Shown in pieces: positions 1 to 6,041 of a stretch of DNA of 8,281 nucleotides. This DNA is from Pseudolysobacter sp. GTDB taxonomy: Bacteria; Pseudomonadota; Gammaproteobacteria; Xanthomonadales; Rhodanobacteraceae. The stretch lies in the NCBI GenBank assembly GCA_025351985.1, contig JANXUW010000718.1, positions 1-8,281 of the forward strand, written 5' to 3'. The first letter of the stretch is position 1; each line of letters starts with the position of its first letter. Position numbers and translations under genes: made by a program. The notes beneath the pieces were generated by a model. That model ran no database searches, was not told the DNA's origin, and was given only the letters and a program-made list of their open reading frames with translations.

Positions 1-1
1 G

Positions 2-931
2 GAAGAAGGCAAGGCGCATGCGGGCTACGGCGCCAATCCGACGCAAAGTTTCAAGGATCGCGGCATGGCCATGGTGGTGGCGCAAGCGCGTCGACTCGGG
101 CTCACTCATCTCGCCGTGCCGACTCAAGGTAACGCTGGCGATTCGCTCACGCGTTATGCGCTGGCTTGCGACTTGAACATCGTTGTGGCGATGCCGGACG
201 ACACGCCAATGCCGATCCTTGGCAACGTGGCCGCTGCCGCGCAGCGTTTTCCGGATCGCGTCAAACTCGAATTGATTGGTCCCACGATTCGCGAGGCCGG
301 CGCGTTGCTCAAGGAAAAATATGTTCCCCAGGGCTATTTTTCGGTCGCTACGTTTCAGGAACCGGGCTGGCGCATCGAAGGAAAAAAATCGTTGGGCCTG
401 GAGTTGGCGGAACCCGCGCCAGGCGAGACAAACTGGTCGTTGCCCGATGCGGTGATTTATCCGACCGGCGGCGGCACCGGCGTGCTCGGTATGTGGAAGG
501 CATGGGACGAATTGCAGGCGCTCGGTTTGATCGATTCACGCCGACCGCGCATGTTTTGCGTACAAAGTGAGGTCACTCCACCGCTCGTGAATGCGTTCGA
601 CTCGGGTGCTGCAGATACGACGGTCGTCAGCGCCGGACAAACGATCTCCTGCGGCTTGAATGTCCCGGGCGGTATTGGTCATTTTCGCGTGCTCGAAATC
701 ATCCGCGCGAGTGGCGGTGCGGCGGTGGCGGTAAGTGAGGCCGATACTGCGGCAGAACTCGCCCGCGTCTGGCGCGATACGCGCTGGTGGATCAGTCCTG
801 AAGGTGCCGCGTGTCTGGCGGCATTGCCGCAGTTGCTCGATCGAGATTTACTGAAACGCGGCGAGCGTGTGGTCGTGGTCAACACCGGATCGTCGGAAAA
901 ATACCTGCCGACGCTGCGCACTTGGTTATAG
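2..931 (+). CDS. Threonine synthase-like PLP-dependent enzyme, 5'-truncated by the window edge
   Basis: This is the C-terminal 309 residues of a fold-type II PLP enzyme, most likely threonine synthase, which converts O-phosphohomoserine to threonine in the cytoplasm. The reading frame is open from base 2. The first ATG (base 65) is not the true start, because the PLP-lysine motif NPTQSFKDRG lies upstream of it, with the Schiff-base lysine codon at 53-55. Other family marks are PTQGNAGDSL, which resembles the substrate-binding asparagine loop, the glycine-rich phosphate-cradle loop PTGGGTG (about 469-489), and a C-terminal NTGSSEKYL resembling the family's NTGSxxKY end. The gene stops with TAG at 929-931. 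Family members run about 350-420 residues, so roughly the first 50-110 residues are missing. The motifs are slightly off the canonical PTGSFKDRG, so a related beta-replacing or eliminating enzyme (for example cysteate synthase-like) cannot be excluded. I am confident of the fold and moderately confident of the substrate. It appears to be the end of its transcription unit. Confidence 0.82.
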   Translation, partial: EEGKAHAGYGANPTQSFKDRGMAMVVAQARRLGLTHLAVPTQGNAGDSLTRYALACDLNIVVAMPDDTPMPILGNVAAAAQRFPDRVKLELIGPTIREAGALLKEKYVPQGYFSVATFQEPGWRIEGKKSLGLELAEPAPGETNWSLPDAVIYPTGGGTGVLGMWKAWDELQALGLIDSRRPRMFCVQSEVTPPLVNAFDSGAADTTVVSAGQTISCGLNVPGGIGHFRVLEIIRASGGAAVAVSEADTAAELARVWRDTRWWISPEGAACLAALPQLLDRDLLKRGERVVVVNTGSSEKYLPTLRTWL

Positions 932-1027
932 CGAACGGTTCGTCATTGATGACTTTCGTGCGCAGCTATTCTTGCGATAAAAAAAACAGTGTGACATGCT
1001 GATTTCGCGAGAAGTCGGCGGTTATCC

Positions 1028-1075
1028 GAGCCGGAACATCTCTGCCCCACGCAGCGGTTTTCCGGCTCTTTTTTT
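1028..1075 (+). terminator. Strong compound rho-independent terminator
   Basis: A perfect 9-bp stem pairs GAGCCGGAA (1028-1036) with TTCCGGCTC (1060-1068). It is followed immediately by seven T residues (1069-1075). The 23-base apical region contains a second small hairpin, CTGC (1042-1045) pairing with GCAG (1051-1054) around a 5-base loop, so the structure is a hairpin stacked on an internal loop. There is no A-tract on the other side, so it works only for + strand transcription. It lies about 97 bases after the threonine synthase-like stop codon and 87 bases before the kinase start, and therefore separates the two genes. Confidence 0.85.
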
Positions 1076-1117
1076 ACGTCGTTTTTTGTGCAGCGGGGAA
1101 GATGCAGGCAAATAGTC

Positions 1118-1158
1118 GATAATGTTCGTTTTAGCGTGTCGCCAGAGAAACCAAAGGA
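1118..1158 (+). promoter_or_regulatory. Possible -10 element and ribosome binding site of the RIO kinase gene
   Basis: The kinase gene lies downstream of a strong terminator, so a promoter must sit between about 1076 and 1150. The best -10 candidate is GATAAT at 1118-1123 (5 of 6 matches to TATAAT). I see no convincing -35 hexamer 16-18 bases upstream of it, so the assignment is weak. The ribosome binding site AAAGGA (1153-1158) is purine-rich but only three bases from the ATG at 1162, which is shorter than usual spacing. Confidence 0.3.
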
Positions 1159-1161
1159 CCC

Positions 1162-2019
1162 ATGAAAGCACCCAAGGATTTACAAGCTCTGATCGACGAT
1201 GGCGTGATCGATGAAGTGATGCGACCGCTGAAGAGTGGCAAGGAAGCGTCGGTGTATGTGGTGCGCTGCGGCGATGATATCCGTTGCGCCAAGGTCTACA
1301 AGGATATGGCGCAGCGCAGTTTCCAGGCGCGTGTGCAATATCAGGAAGGCCGCAAGGTGCGCGGCAGCCGCCAGGCGCGTGCAATGGGCAAGGCCACCAA
1401 GTTTGGCCGCAAGGAACAGGAAATCGCCTGGAAAAATGCCGAGGTCGATGCCTTGTATCAGCTCCGCTCCGCCGGCGTACGCGTGCCGCAGCCGCACGGT
1501 TATTACAACGGCGTGCTGGTGATGGAACTCGTCACCGATGCCGAAGGCCGCTCCGCGCCGTGGCTTGGCGATGTCGAACTCACGCCCGAACAAGCGCGCG
1601 ATTTCCACACCTTTCTGATTCGCCAGATCGTGCTGATGTTATGCAGTGGCCTGATCCACGGCGATCTGTCGGAATACAACGTGCTGGTGTCTGCCGATGG
1701 CCCGGTCATCATCGATTTTCCGCAGGTGATCAACGCTGCTGGCAACAATGCCGCGCGCGCGATGCTGCAGCGCGACGTCAACAATATCAGCGCCACGCTC
1801 GCACGCTTCGTCCCGGAATTGGCGGACACACGTTATGCCGAAGAAATGTGGGCGCTATTCGAGCAGGGCGAACTGCGCCCCGACTCCGAACTCAGTGGCA
1901 TCTTTGTCGCCGACGAAACCGCGCCGGATGTCGATGGCATCATGCTGGCGATCGAAGACGCGCGTGAAGAGGCGATCATCCGCCAGCGCGGACGCGATGA
2001 AGCCAACAGCGATATCTGA
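1162..2019 (+). CDS. RIO-family serine protein kinase
   Basis: This 285-residue protein is a complete RIO-type atypical kinase, which would phosphorylate serine using ATP in the cytosol. The nucleotide loop is SGKEASVY (residues 25-32) and the ATP-anchoring lysine is K44 in CAKVYK. A basic stretch at about 63-85 (rich in Arg, Lys and Gly) matches the RIO flexible loop. Hinge-like MELV is at 121-124. The catalytic loop is HGDLSEYN (166-173) with D168 as base and N173 for metal. The metal-binding aspartate is D185 in IIDFPQ, the RIO version of DFG. The activation and substrate lobe of ordinary kinases is absent, as expected for the family, so the protein looks active and full length. The C-terminal tail from about residue 240 is acidic then charged, ending EANSDI. 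Archaeal and eukaryotic RIO proteins act in small ribosomal subunit maturation; the bacterial role is poorly known. It appears to be a single-gene transcript, behind a terminator and 115 bases ahead of the next gene. Confidence 0.93.
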   Translation: MKAPKDLQALIDDGVIDEVMRPLKSGKEASVYVVRCGDDIRCAKVYKDMAQRSFQARVQYQEGRKVRGSRQARAMGKATKFGRKEQEIAWKNAEVDALYQLRSAGVRVPQPHGYYNGVLVMELVTDAEGRSAPWLGDVELTPEQARDFHTFLIRQIVLMLCSGLIHGDLSEYNVLVSADGPVIIDFPQVINAAGNNAARAMLQRDVNNISATLARFVPELADTRYAEEMWALFEQGELRPDSELSGIFVADETAPDVDGIMLAIEDAREEAIIRQRGRDEANSDI

Positions 2020-2029
2020 CCATCGCTAT

Positions 2030-2059
2030 TTGACCCGGAAAAATTCGGCGTTTTAAAAA
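2030..2059 (+). promoter_or_regulatory. Candidate sigma-70-type promoter of the RDD-to-MoxR operon
   Basis: TTGACC at 2030-2035 matches the -35 consensus at five of six bases. With an 18-base spacer, TAAAAA at 2054-2059 matches the -10 consensus at four of six. Transcription would start near 2066, giving a leader of about 70 bases before the ATG at 2135. This is the only decent pair in the gap between the kinase and the membrane-protein run. It is a visual match only, and read-through from the kinase gene is an alternative. Confidence 0.35.
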
Positions 2060-2122
2060 ATTATCGCGAGCAAGGGATTGTCGGGTGACAGACTTGCCAG
2101 CTACAGTGCCATCGACTTGTCT

Positions 2123-2128
2123 GGGGAG
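2123..2128 (+). promoter_or_regulatory. Ribosome binding site fixing the start of the first RDD gene
   Basis: GGGGAG at 2123-2128 lies six bases before the ATG at 2135, the best Shine-Dalgarno sequence in this stretch. It supports that ATG over the in-frame TTG at 2078, whose only purine tract (AAGGGA) touches the start codon directly. The residues gained from the longer start (SGDRLASYSAIDL and so on) do not resemble the family's N-terminus. Confidence 0.6.
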
Positions 2129-2134
2129 ACTTTT

Positions 2135-2656
2135 ATGCAGCAACCACCACCGTTACCCGCGTTGAATCCGTATGCCGCGCCGGTCGCGCGCGTCGAAGAT
2201 ATTTCGGACGGTCAACTGGTGCTGGCTGATCGCGGCATCCGGCTTGCTGCCAAGCTCGTCGACGGTGTGATTATCGGCGGCGTGGTGATGGTGCTGGCCG
2301 TCATTTTTGGTCTTGCGAGTTCGGGTTTTGGCAAGACCGATGTTATCGGGCAGGGATTTTTCGCGCTGGCGATACTTGCCGGATTTATTGCCGTGATCGT
2401 CGTCAATTTCGTATTGCTGCACCGGCACGGACAAACCATCGCCAAGCGCATGTTCGGCATCAAGATCGTGCGCGGCGACGGCAGCCGTTGTGCGCTGTCG
2501 CGCATCGTCTTCGCGCGTTGGTTACCGGTGACTTTGCTTGGCGCCATTCCGCTGGTCGGCTGGGTTGTTTCGTTGACGGATTCGTTGATGATCTTCGGCG
2601 AAAGCCAGCGTTGCCTGCACGATGTCTTCGCCGATACGCTCGTGGTCAAGGTCTGA
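2135..2656 (+). CDS. RDD family membrane protein (first of two)
   Basis: This is a 173-residue inner-membrane protein of the RDD family, named for a conserved arginine and two aspartates. A cytoplasmic N-terminus rich in proline (PPPLP and NPYAAPVA, residues 4-18) is common in the family. Then comes RGIRLAAKLVDG (33-44) with R36 and D43, followed by three membrane segments at about 41-61, 74-95 and 130-150. The loop after the second segment holds HGQTIAKRMFGIKIV (98-112), the family's GQTIGK-like signature. The end (D149, then CLHDVFADTLVV at 160-171) carries the last conserved aspartate. The biochemical role is unknown; RDD proteins are often found with transporters or envelope complexes. 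It is the first gene of the six-gene run; the second RDD gene starts 15 bases after its stop. The start was chosen from the GGGGAG ribosome binding site. Confidence 0.88.
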   Translation: MQQPPPLPALNPYAAPVARVEDISDGQLVLADRGIRLAAKLVDGVIIGGVVMVLAVIFGLASSGFGKTDVIGQGFFALAILAGFIAVIVVNFVLLHRHGQTIAKRMFGIKIVRGDGSRCALSRIVFARWLPVTLLGAIPLVGWVVSLTDSLMIFGESQRCLHDVFADTLVVKV

Positions 2657-2671
2657 GGCGCAAACATCTTC

Positions 2672-3352
2672 GTGCTCGATACCTTGACCCTGGTAGAAAC
2701 GCCGGAAGGCATCCGCTTGCGCTTGCGAGCGGCCGGCGTGATGCCGCGCGCAGCGGCGTGGGCGGTGGATTTTGCGGTGCGGGTCGGTGTGATCTGGATA
2801 ATCGGCACCGCGTTGGCGCTGCTCGGCGAAACCGGCACGGGCCTTTATTTGTTGCTGCTGTTCGTGCTGTTCTGGTTGTATCCGGTGCTGTTCGAAGTGT
2901 TGCGCGATGGCCAGACCATCGGCAAAAAAGCGCTGAGCCTGCGCGTGATCAATGCCAATGGCAGCCCGGTGACATGGATGGGATCGATCGTGCGCAATCT
3001 GCTGCGCGTGGTCGACATGCTGCCGTTTTTCTACGGCTTCGGCCTGGTCGCAGGATTGATTGATACGCAAAGCCGGCGCATCGGCGACATCGTTGCCGGC
3101 ACGCTGGTGGTGCACGTCGGCAATCCGAACCAGCACCTCGCCGCGCCGCAGGTGCCGGTGGTGCATGCGCCGATCACGCTGCACGCGGACGAACAAAAAT
3201 CGATCGTCGCTTTCGCCGAACGCGCGCAACAATTGACCGTCGAACGGCAGCAGGAACTCGCCGCACTTTTGCCGATGTTGACCGAAAGCCACGGTGCCTT
3301 GGCAGTGCAGCGATTGCTCGGCATGGCCAACGCTTTCCTCGGACGGCGCTGA
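2672..3352 (+). CDS. RDD family membrane protein with a C-terminal cytosolic tail (second of two)
   Basis: This is a 226-residue RDD-family inner-membrane protein, clearly different from the preceding one. It starts at GTG (2672); the nearest purine tract, GAGG at 2655-2658, is a rather distant 13 bases away, so translation may depend on ribosomes arriving from the first RDD gene. The RDD core spans residues about 15-150: PRAAAWAVD (25-33) with R26 and D33, membrane segments at about 34-51, 57-74 and 116-131, the DGQTIGKKALSLRV signature (79-92), RNLLRVVD (108-115), and RRIGDIVAGTLVV (135-147). After the core a tail of about 75 residues (151-226) is soluble, rich in Ala, Gln, Glu and Leu, and likely helical. 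The first RDD protein has no such tail, so this may be a cytosolic docking element, possibly for the AAA+ ATPase encoded downstream (inference). No specific reaction is known. Confidence 0.87.
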   Translation: MLDTLTLVETPEGIRLRLRAAGVMPRAAAWAVDFAVRVGVIWIIGTALALLGETGTGLYLLLLFVLFWLYPVLFEVLRDGQTIGKKALSLRVINANGSPVTWMGSIVRNLLRVVDMLPFFYGFGLVAGLIDTQSRRIGDIVAGTLVVHVGNPNQHLAAPQVPVVHAPITLHADEQKSIVAFAERAQQLTVERQQELAALLPMLTESHGALAVQRLLGMANAFLGRR

Positions 3353-3371
3353 TGTCCGCGAACGGAATCCA

Positions 3372-4406
3372 ATGAAGCAGGAAAATTTTCAGGAGCGGCA
3401 TCACGACGAATGGGTGGCGCTGGATTTATGGCTTGCGCAGCGCACGCGCCCGAAGTCTCTGCAGCGATTGCAGGATGGCGCAGGCTTGTTCGGTGACCTC
3501 GAATTTCCATCGATGTATCGTCGTGTCTGCCAGCACCTTGCACTGGCCGAGCGTCGTGGTTACAGCGCGTTGTTGATCGAACGTTTGCAGGATCTGGTGC
3601 AGCGCGGCCATCTGGTTTTGTACCGCTCGCCCGCGCCGCATTGGCAACGTATCGTGGATTTTTTCGCCGCTGATTTTCCGCGTCTGGTGCGTAGCCAGTG
3701 GCGTGTCATGACGCTCGCCGCGCTGCTGTTTTTTGTGCCGGCGCTGGGCATCATCGGATTGTTGCAAGTGCGCCCGGAACTCGCCCACAGCCTGTTCGCG
3801 CCGGCCGAACTGGCGCAGTACGAAAACATGTACGACCCCGCATCGAGCAGTGAAAAACTCGGTCGCGAAAGCGGCACCGATCTGAAAATGTTCGGCTTCT
3901 ATATTTTCAATAATGTCAGCATCGGTTTTCGCACCTTTGCCAGCGGCTTGCTTGCCGGCGTCGGCGCGATCGTCGTGCTGCTGATGAACGGTTTGCTGAT
4001 CGGTGGCGTCGCCGGGCATCTCACTGCAATCGGTTACGGCGAGCCGTTCTGGCGATTTGTCGTTGGCCATTCCGCGCCCGAATTATTGTCGATCGTGATC
4101 GCCGGCGGCGCCGGTTTGCAAATCGGCATGGCCTTGATTGCGCCTGGCCGGCGCACGCGTTCCCGCGCGTTGGTCGAAGCAGGCGTTATCGGCGGCAAGC
4201 TCGTGCTCGGCGTATTTGCGATGCTGGTATTCGCCGCGTTTGTCGAAGCGTTCTGGTCGTCGATCGTCTGGATGCCGAACGTCGTCAAATACAGTGTCGG
4301 CGGCGCGCTCTGGCTGGCGATCCCGTTGTGGTTATGGCGTGGCGGGCGCGGGCAAGCGCCGAAACATGGCGCTGTCATCAATGCCAATGACGTCGGTCGA
4401 TCCTGA
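3372..4406 (+). CDS. SpoIIM/DUF95 family (stage II sporulation protein M-like) membrane protein
   Basis: This is a 344-residue polytopic membrane protein. The first 112 residues are cytoplasmic and charged, opening MKQENFQERHHDEW and helical in appearance. Five membrane segments follow at about 113-134, 188-215, 236-257, 272-294 and 307-323. Family marks are IFNNVSIGFRTFASGLLAG (178-196), GHSAPELLSIVIAGGAGL (232-249) with H233 and E237, and a later acidic residue E292 inside the membrane. In Firmicutes SpoIIM works with SpoIID and SpoIIP in septal peptidoglycan remodelling. Members in non-sporulating bacteria, as here, are usually next to RDD, MoxR and DUF58 genes and have no assigned function, so the sporulation name should not be read literally. 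The ATG at 3372 is preferred because an upstream in-frame ATG at 3294 would overlap the RDD gene and adds a non-family N-terminus. The ribosome binding site is weak (CGGAA). The gap to the previous gene is 19 bases. Confidence 0.88.
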   Translation: MKQENFQERHHDEWVALDLWLAQRTRPKSLQRLQDGAGLFGDLEFPSMYRRVCQHLALAERRGYSALLIERLQDLVQRGHLVLYRSPAPHWQRIVDFFAADFPRLVRSQWRVMTLAALLFFVPALGIIGLLQVRPELAHSLFAPAELAQYENMYDPASSSEKLGRESGTDLKMFGFYIFNNVSIGFRTFASGLLAGVGAIVVLLMNGLLIGGVAGHLTAIGYGEPFWRFVVGHSAPELLSIVIAGGAGLQIGMALIAPGRRTRSRALVEAGVIGGKLVLGVFAMLVFAAFVEAFWSSIVWMPNVVKYSVGGALWLAIPLWLWRGGRGQAPKHGAVINANDVGRS

Positions 4407-4409
4407 GTC

Positions 4410-6041
4410 GTGCAACTCGCCGCACTGACCATCGTATTGCGCCCGCGCTCATCGTGGGAAGCCGTCGATCTCGGCATCGCGCTGGTACGCGAACACGCAT
4501 CGCGCATCTGGACGGTGTGGATTCTGCTGACGTTGCCATTGGCGATCGTGCTCGGCGCGGTCGGAGTTCTGTGCGGCGAACCGTGGATCAGTGCGGTGTT
4601 GTTGTGGTGGCTCAAACCGCTATTCGATCGTATCCCGCTGTTTGTGTTGTCGCGCGCCGTGTTCGGTGCGCCGCCGACGGTGCGCGAAACCCTGCGCGCG
4701 CAGTGGCAGTGGGGCTGGTCCGGCATCTGGCCGTGGTTGTTCTGGCGGCGTTTTCATCCGAGCCGCGCGATGCTGCTGCCGGTGGATTTGCTGGAAAATC
4801 TGCGTGGTCCGCCGCGCGCCGCGCGCAGCCGCGTGTTGCTGCGCGCGGTCGGTTCGCCGAGCGTGTTGCTGACCTTGATCTGCATGAATATCGAAATCAT
4901 GTTGAGCATTTCGATCATCGTGCTCGGGCTGATGTTTGTGCCGATTGAATTTTTCTCCGAATCGACGCGTGCGATGTGGACCAATCTGCTGACGCAGCCG
5001 CCGCTCTGGGCACAGTGCCTGAGTATTTTTATCAGCTGGTTGGCGATGAGTGTGATCGAGCCGTTTTATGTCGGCGCCGGGTTTGGTTTGTATCTCAACC
5101 GCCGCACCCAGCTCGAAGCCTGGGATATCGAGCTAGCGTTCCGCCGTATTGCCGGTCGTCTGGCGCAAGTGATGAGTCTGCTGGTATTTGTGCTGTCGCT
5201 GACTTTGGCCGGATCAGCGCCGACGCTCGCCGCTCCGCTGGACGAAATCGACGGTGATCATTCCAGTCAGACCGACGGCGTATGTGTCATCGATGCCGAC
5301 GCTGCGGCCAAGCAGATACCCGACGACATCGCCGGTGCGGCGGCGCAAGCCGGTATCAAGGCGCCGCTCAAACCGAGCCTGAAAGATGTTTTCGGCAGCG
5401 AATATCGCAACGACGATGCCGAGTTCAAGGCCGCGATCGGCGAGGCCTATAAAGATCCCGATCTCAACCCGAAAACCACGATCGATACCTGGCAACGTCG
5501 CCATCCGTCCAGTGATGATGCGAGCGACAAAACATCGCCGCCGTGGCTGCACGCAATTGGTGGAATCATCGCGCTGCTGGCGCAAAGCGGTCTGTGGATT
5601 TTGCTCGCGATCGTGTTGTTGCTGGTCATTCGATATCACCGGCGCTGGTTGCCGTGGATCAGCGACAGGTTCGAGCCGAAACGTGCACCGGAGCGCACGA
5701 CCGAACACGATATCGTCACACCCGAATCGCTACCCGACGACATTGCCGCGGCGGTGCGCAAACTGTGGCAGCAAGGCCAGCCGCGTGCGGCGCTGGCGCT
5801 GTTGTATCGCGGTGCGGTGAACCGGCTCGCGATCGATCTCGGCACAGTATTGCCACCGGGCGCGACCGAATCAGAATGTCTGCGGCACGCGCGGCGTTTG
5901 CCGGATCAGGCTTACGCGAAGCTGTTTTTGCGCATCGTGCATTGCTGGCAAGCGGCAGCGTATGCGCAACGTATTCCGAGCGGCGCCGAGGTGGAATTGC
6001 TGCTCGGCGAGTGGAACCAGCCGTCGAGTGCCGTGGCATGA
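4410..6041 (+). CDS. Multi-pass membrane protein with C-terminal DUF4129 domain
   Basis: This is a 543-residue protein in three parts. Residues 1-250 are an N-terminal membrane module opening MQLAALTIVLRPRSSWEAVD, with hydrophobic segments at about 33-54, 59-82, 151-182 and 201-230. Residues 251-275 form another hydrophobic stretch ending AGSAPTLAAP, which reads like a signal peptide with an AxA-type end, followed by an acidic, presumably periplasmic region to about 378. A last membrane segment at about 383-408 leads to a cytoplasmic DUF4129 domain (about 438-535), recognised by RAALALLYRGAVNRLA, then LPPGATESECLR. DUF4129 often occurs at the C-terminus of transglutaminase-like membrane proteins, but I see no transglutaminase Cys-His-Asp core here. 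The start is GTG, three bases after the SpoIIM stop, without a good ribosome binding site, which points to translational coupling. Function is unknown; by context it is an envelope complex subunit. The DUF4129 assignment is firm; the N-terminal module has no name that I recognise. Confidence 0.85.
   Translation: MQLAALTIVLRPRSSWEAVDLGIALVREHASRIWTVWILLTLPLAIVLGAVGVLCGEPWISAVLLWWLKPLFDRIPLFVLSRAVFGAPPTVRETLRAQWQWGWSGIWPWLFWRRFHPSRAMLLPVDLLENLRGPPRAARSRVLLRAVGSPSVLLTLICMNIEIMLSISIIVLGLMFVPIEFFSESTRAMWTNLLTQPPLWAQCLSIFISWLAMSVIEPFYVGAGFGLYLNRRTQLEAWDIELAFRRIAGRLAQVMSLLVFVLSLTLAGSAPTLAAPLDEIDGDHSSQTDGVCVIDADAAAKQIPDDIAGAAAQAGIKAPLKPSLKDVFGSEYRNDDAEFKAAIGEAYKDPDLNPKTTIDTWQRRHPSSDDASDKTSPPWLHAIGGIIALLAQSGLWILLAIVLLLVIRYHRRWLPWISDRFEPKRAPERTTEHDIVTPESLPDDIAAAVRKLWQQGQPRAALALLYRGAVNRLAIDLGTVLPPGATESECLRHARRLPDQAYAKLFLRIVHCWQAAAYAQRIPSGAEVELLLGEWNQPSSAVA
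4819..4848 (+). repeat. Perfect 11-bp inverted repeat within the DUF4129 gene
   Basis: CCGCGCGCAGC (4819-4829) is the exact reverse complement of GCTGCGCGCGG (4838-4848), separated by eight bases. It would form a very GC-rich hairpin in the mRNA. No T-tract follows, so it is not an intrinsic terminator. It lies in the codons for an Arg/Ala/Leu-rich cytosolic loop (residues about 137-147) and may simply reflect those codons. Confidence 0.6.

Noticed and set aside
1284..1967. Long + strand open frame inside the RIO kinase gene
   Set aside because: It is a shadow in another frame, rich in Arg, Ala, Gln and Cys as expected for high-GC out-of-frame translation, and it lies wholly inside an unmistakable kinase gene.
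2034..2054. Possible weak terminator after the RIO kinase (CCGGA, then TTCGG, then TTTT)
   Set aside because: The stem has only about five pairs including a G-T pair and the T-run is four bases, so it is too weak to call. It also overlaps the better promoter candidate.
2078..2134. TTG start giving a longer first RDD protein
   Set aside because: It has no properly spaced ribosome binding site, whereas ATG 2135 has GGGGAG six bases upstream and gives a typical RDD N-terminus.
2522..3292. 256-codon minus-strand open frame opposite the RDD genes
   Set aside because: Its translation is dominated by His, Gln, Arg and Asp, typical of antisense reading of a high-GC gene. There is no recognisable domain and the + strand families are clear.
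3294..3371. Upstream ATG for the SpoIIM gene
   Set aside because: It would overlap the second RDD gene in another frame, and its residues (Cys/Ser/Trp-rich) look like out-of-frame translation.
5543..6037. In-frame 5' extension of the DUF4350 gene
   Set aside because: It overlaps the DUF4129 coding sequence, and the translation is Arg/Ala-rich with no family resemblance. The ATG at 6038 directly precedes a basic start followed by a good membrane anchor.
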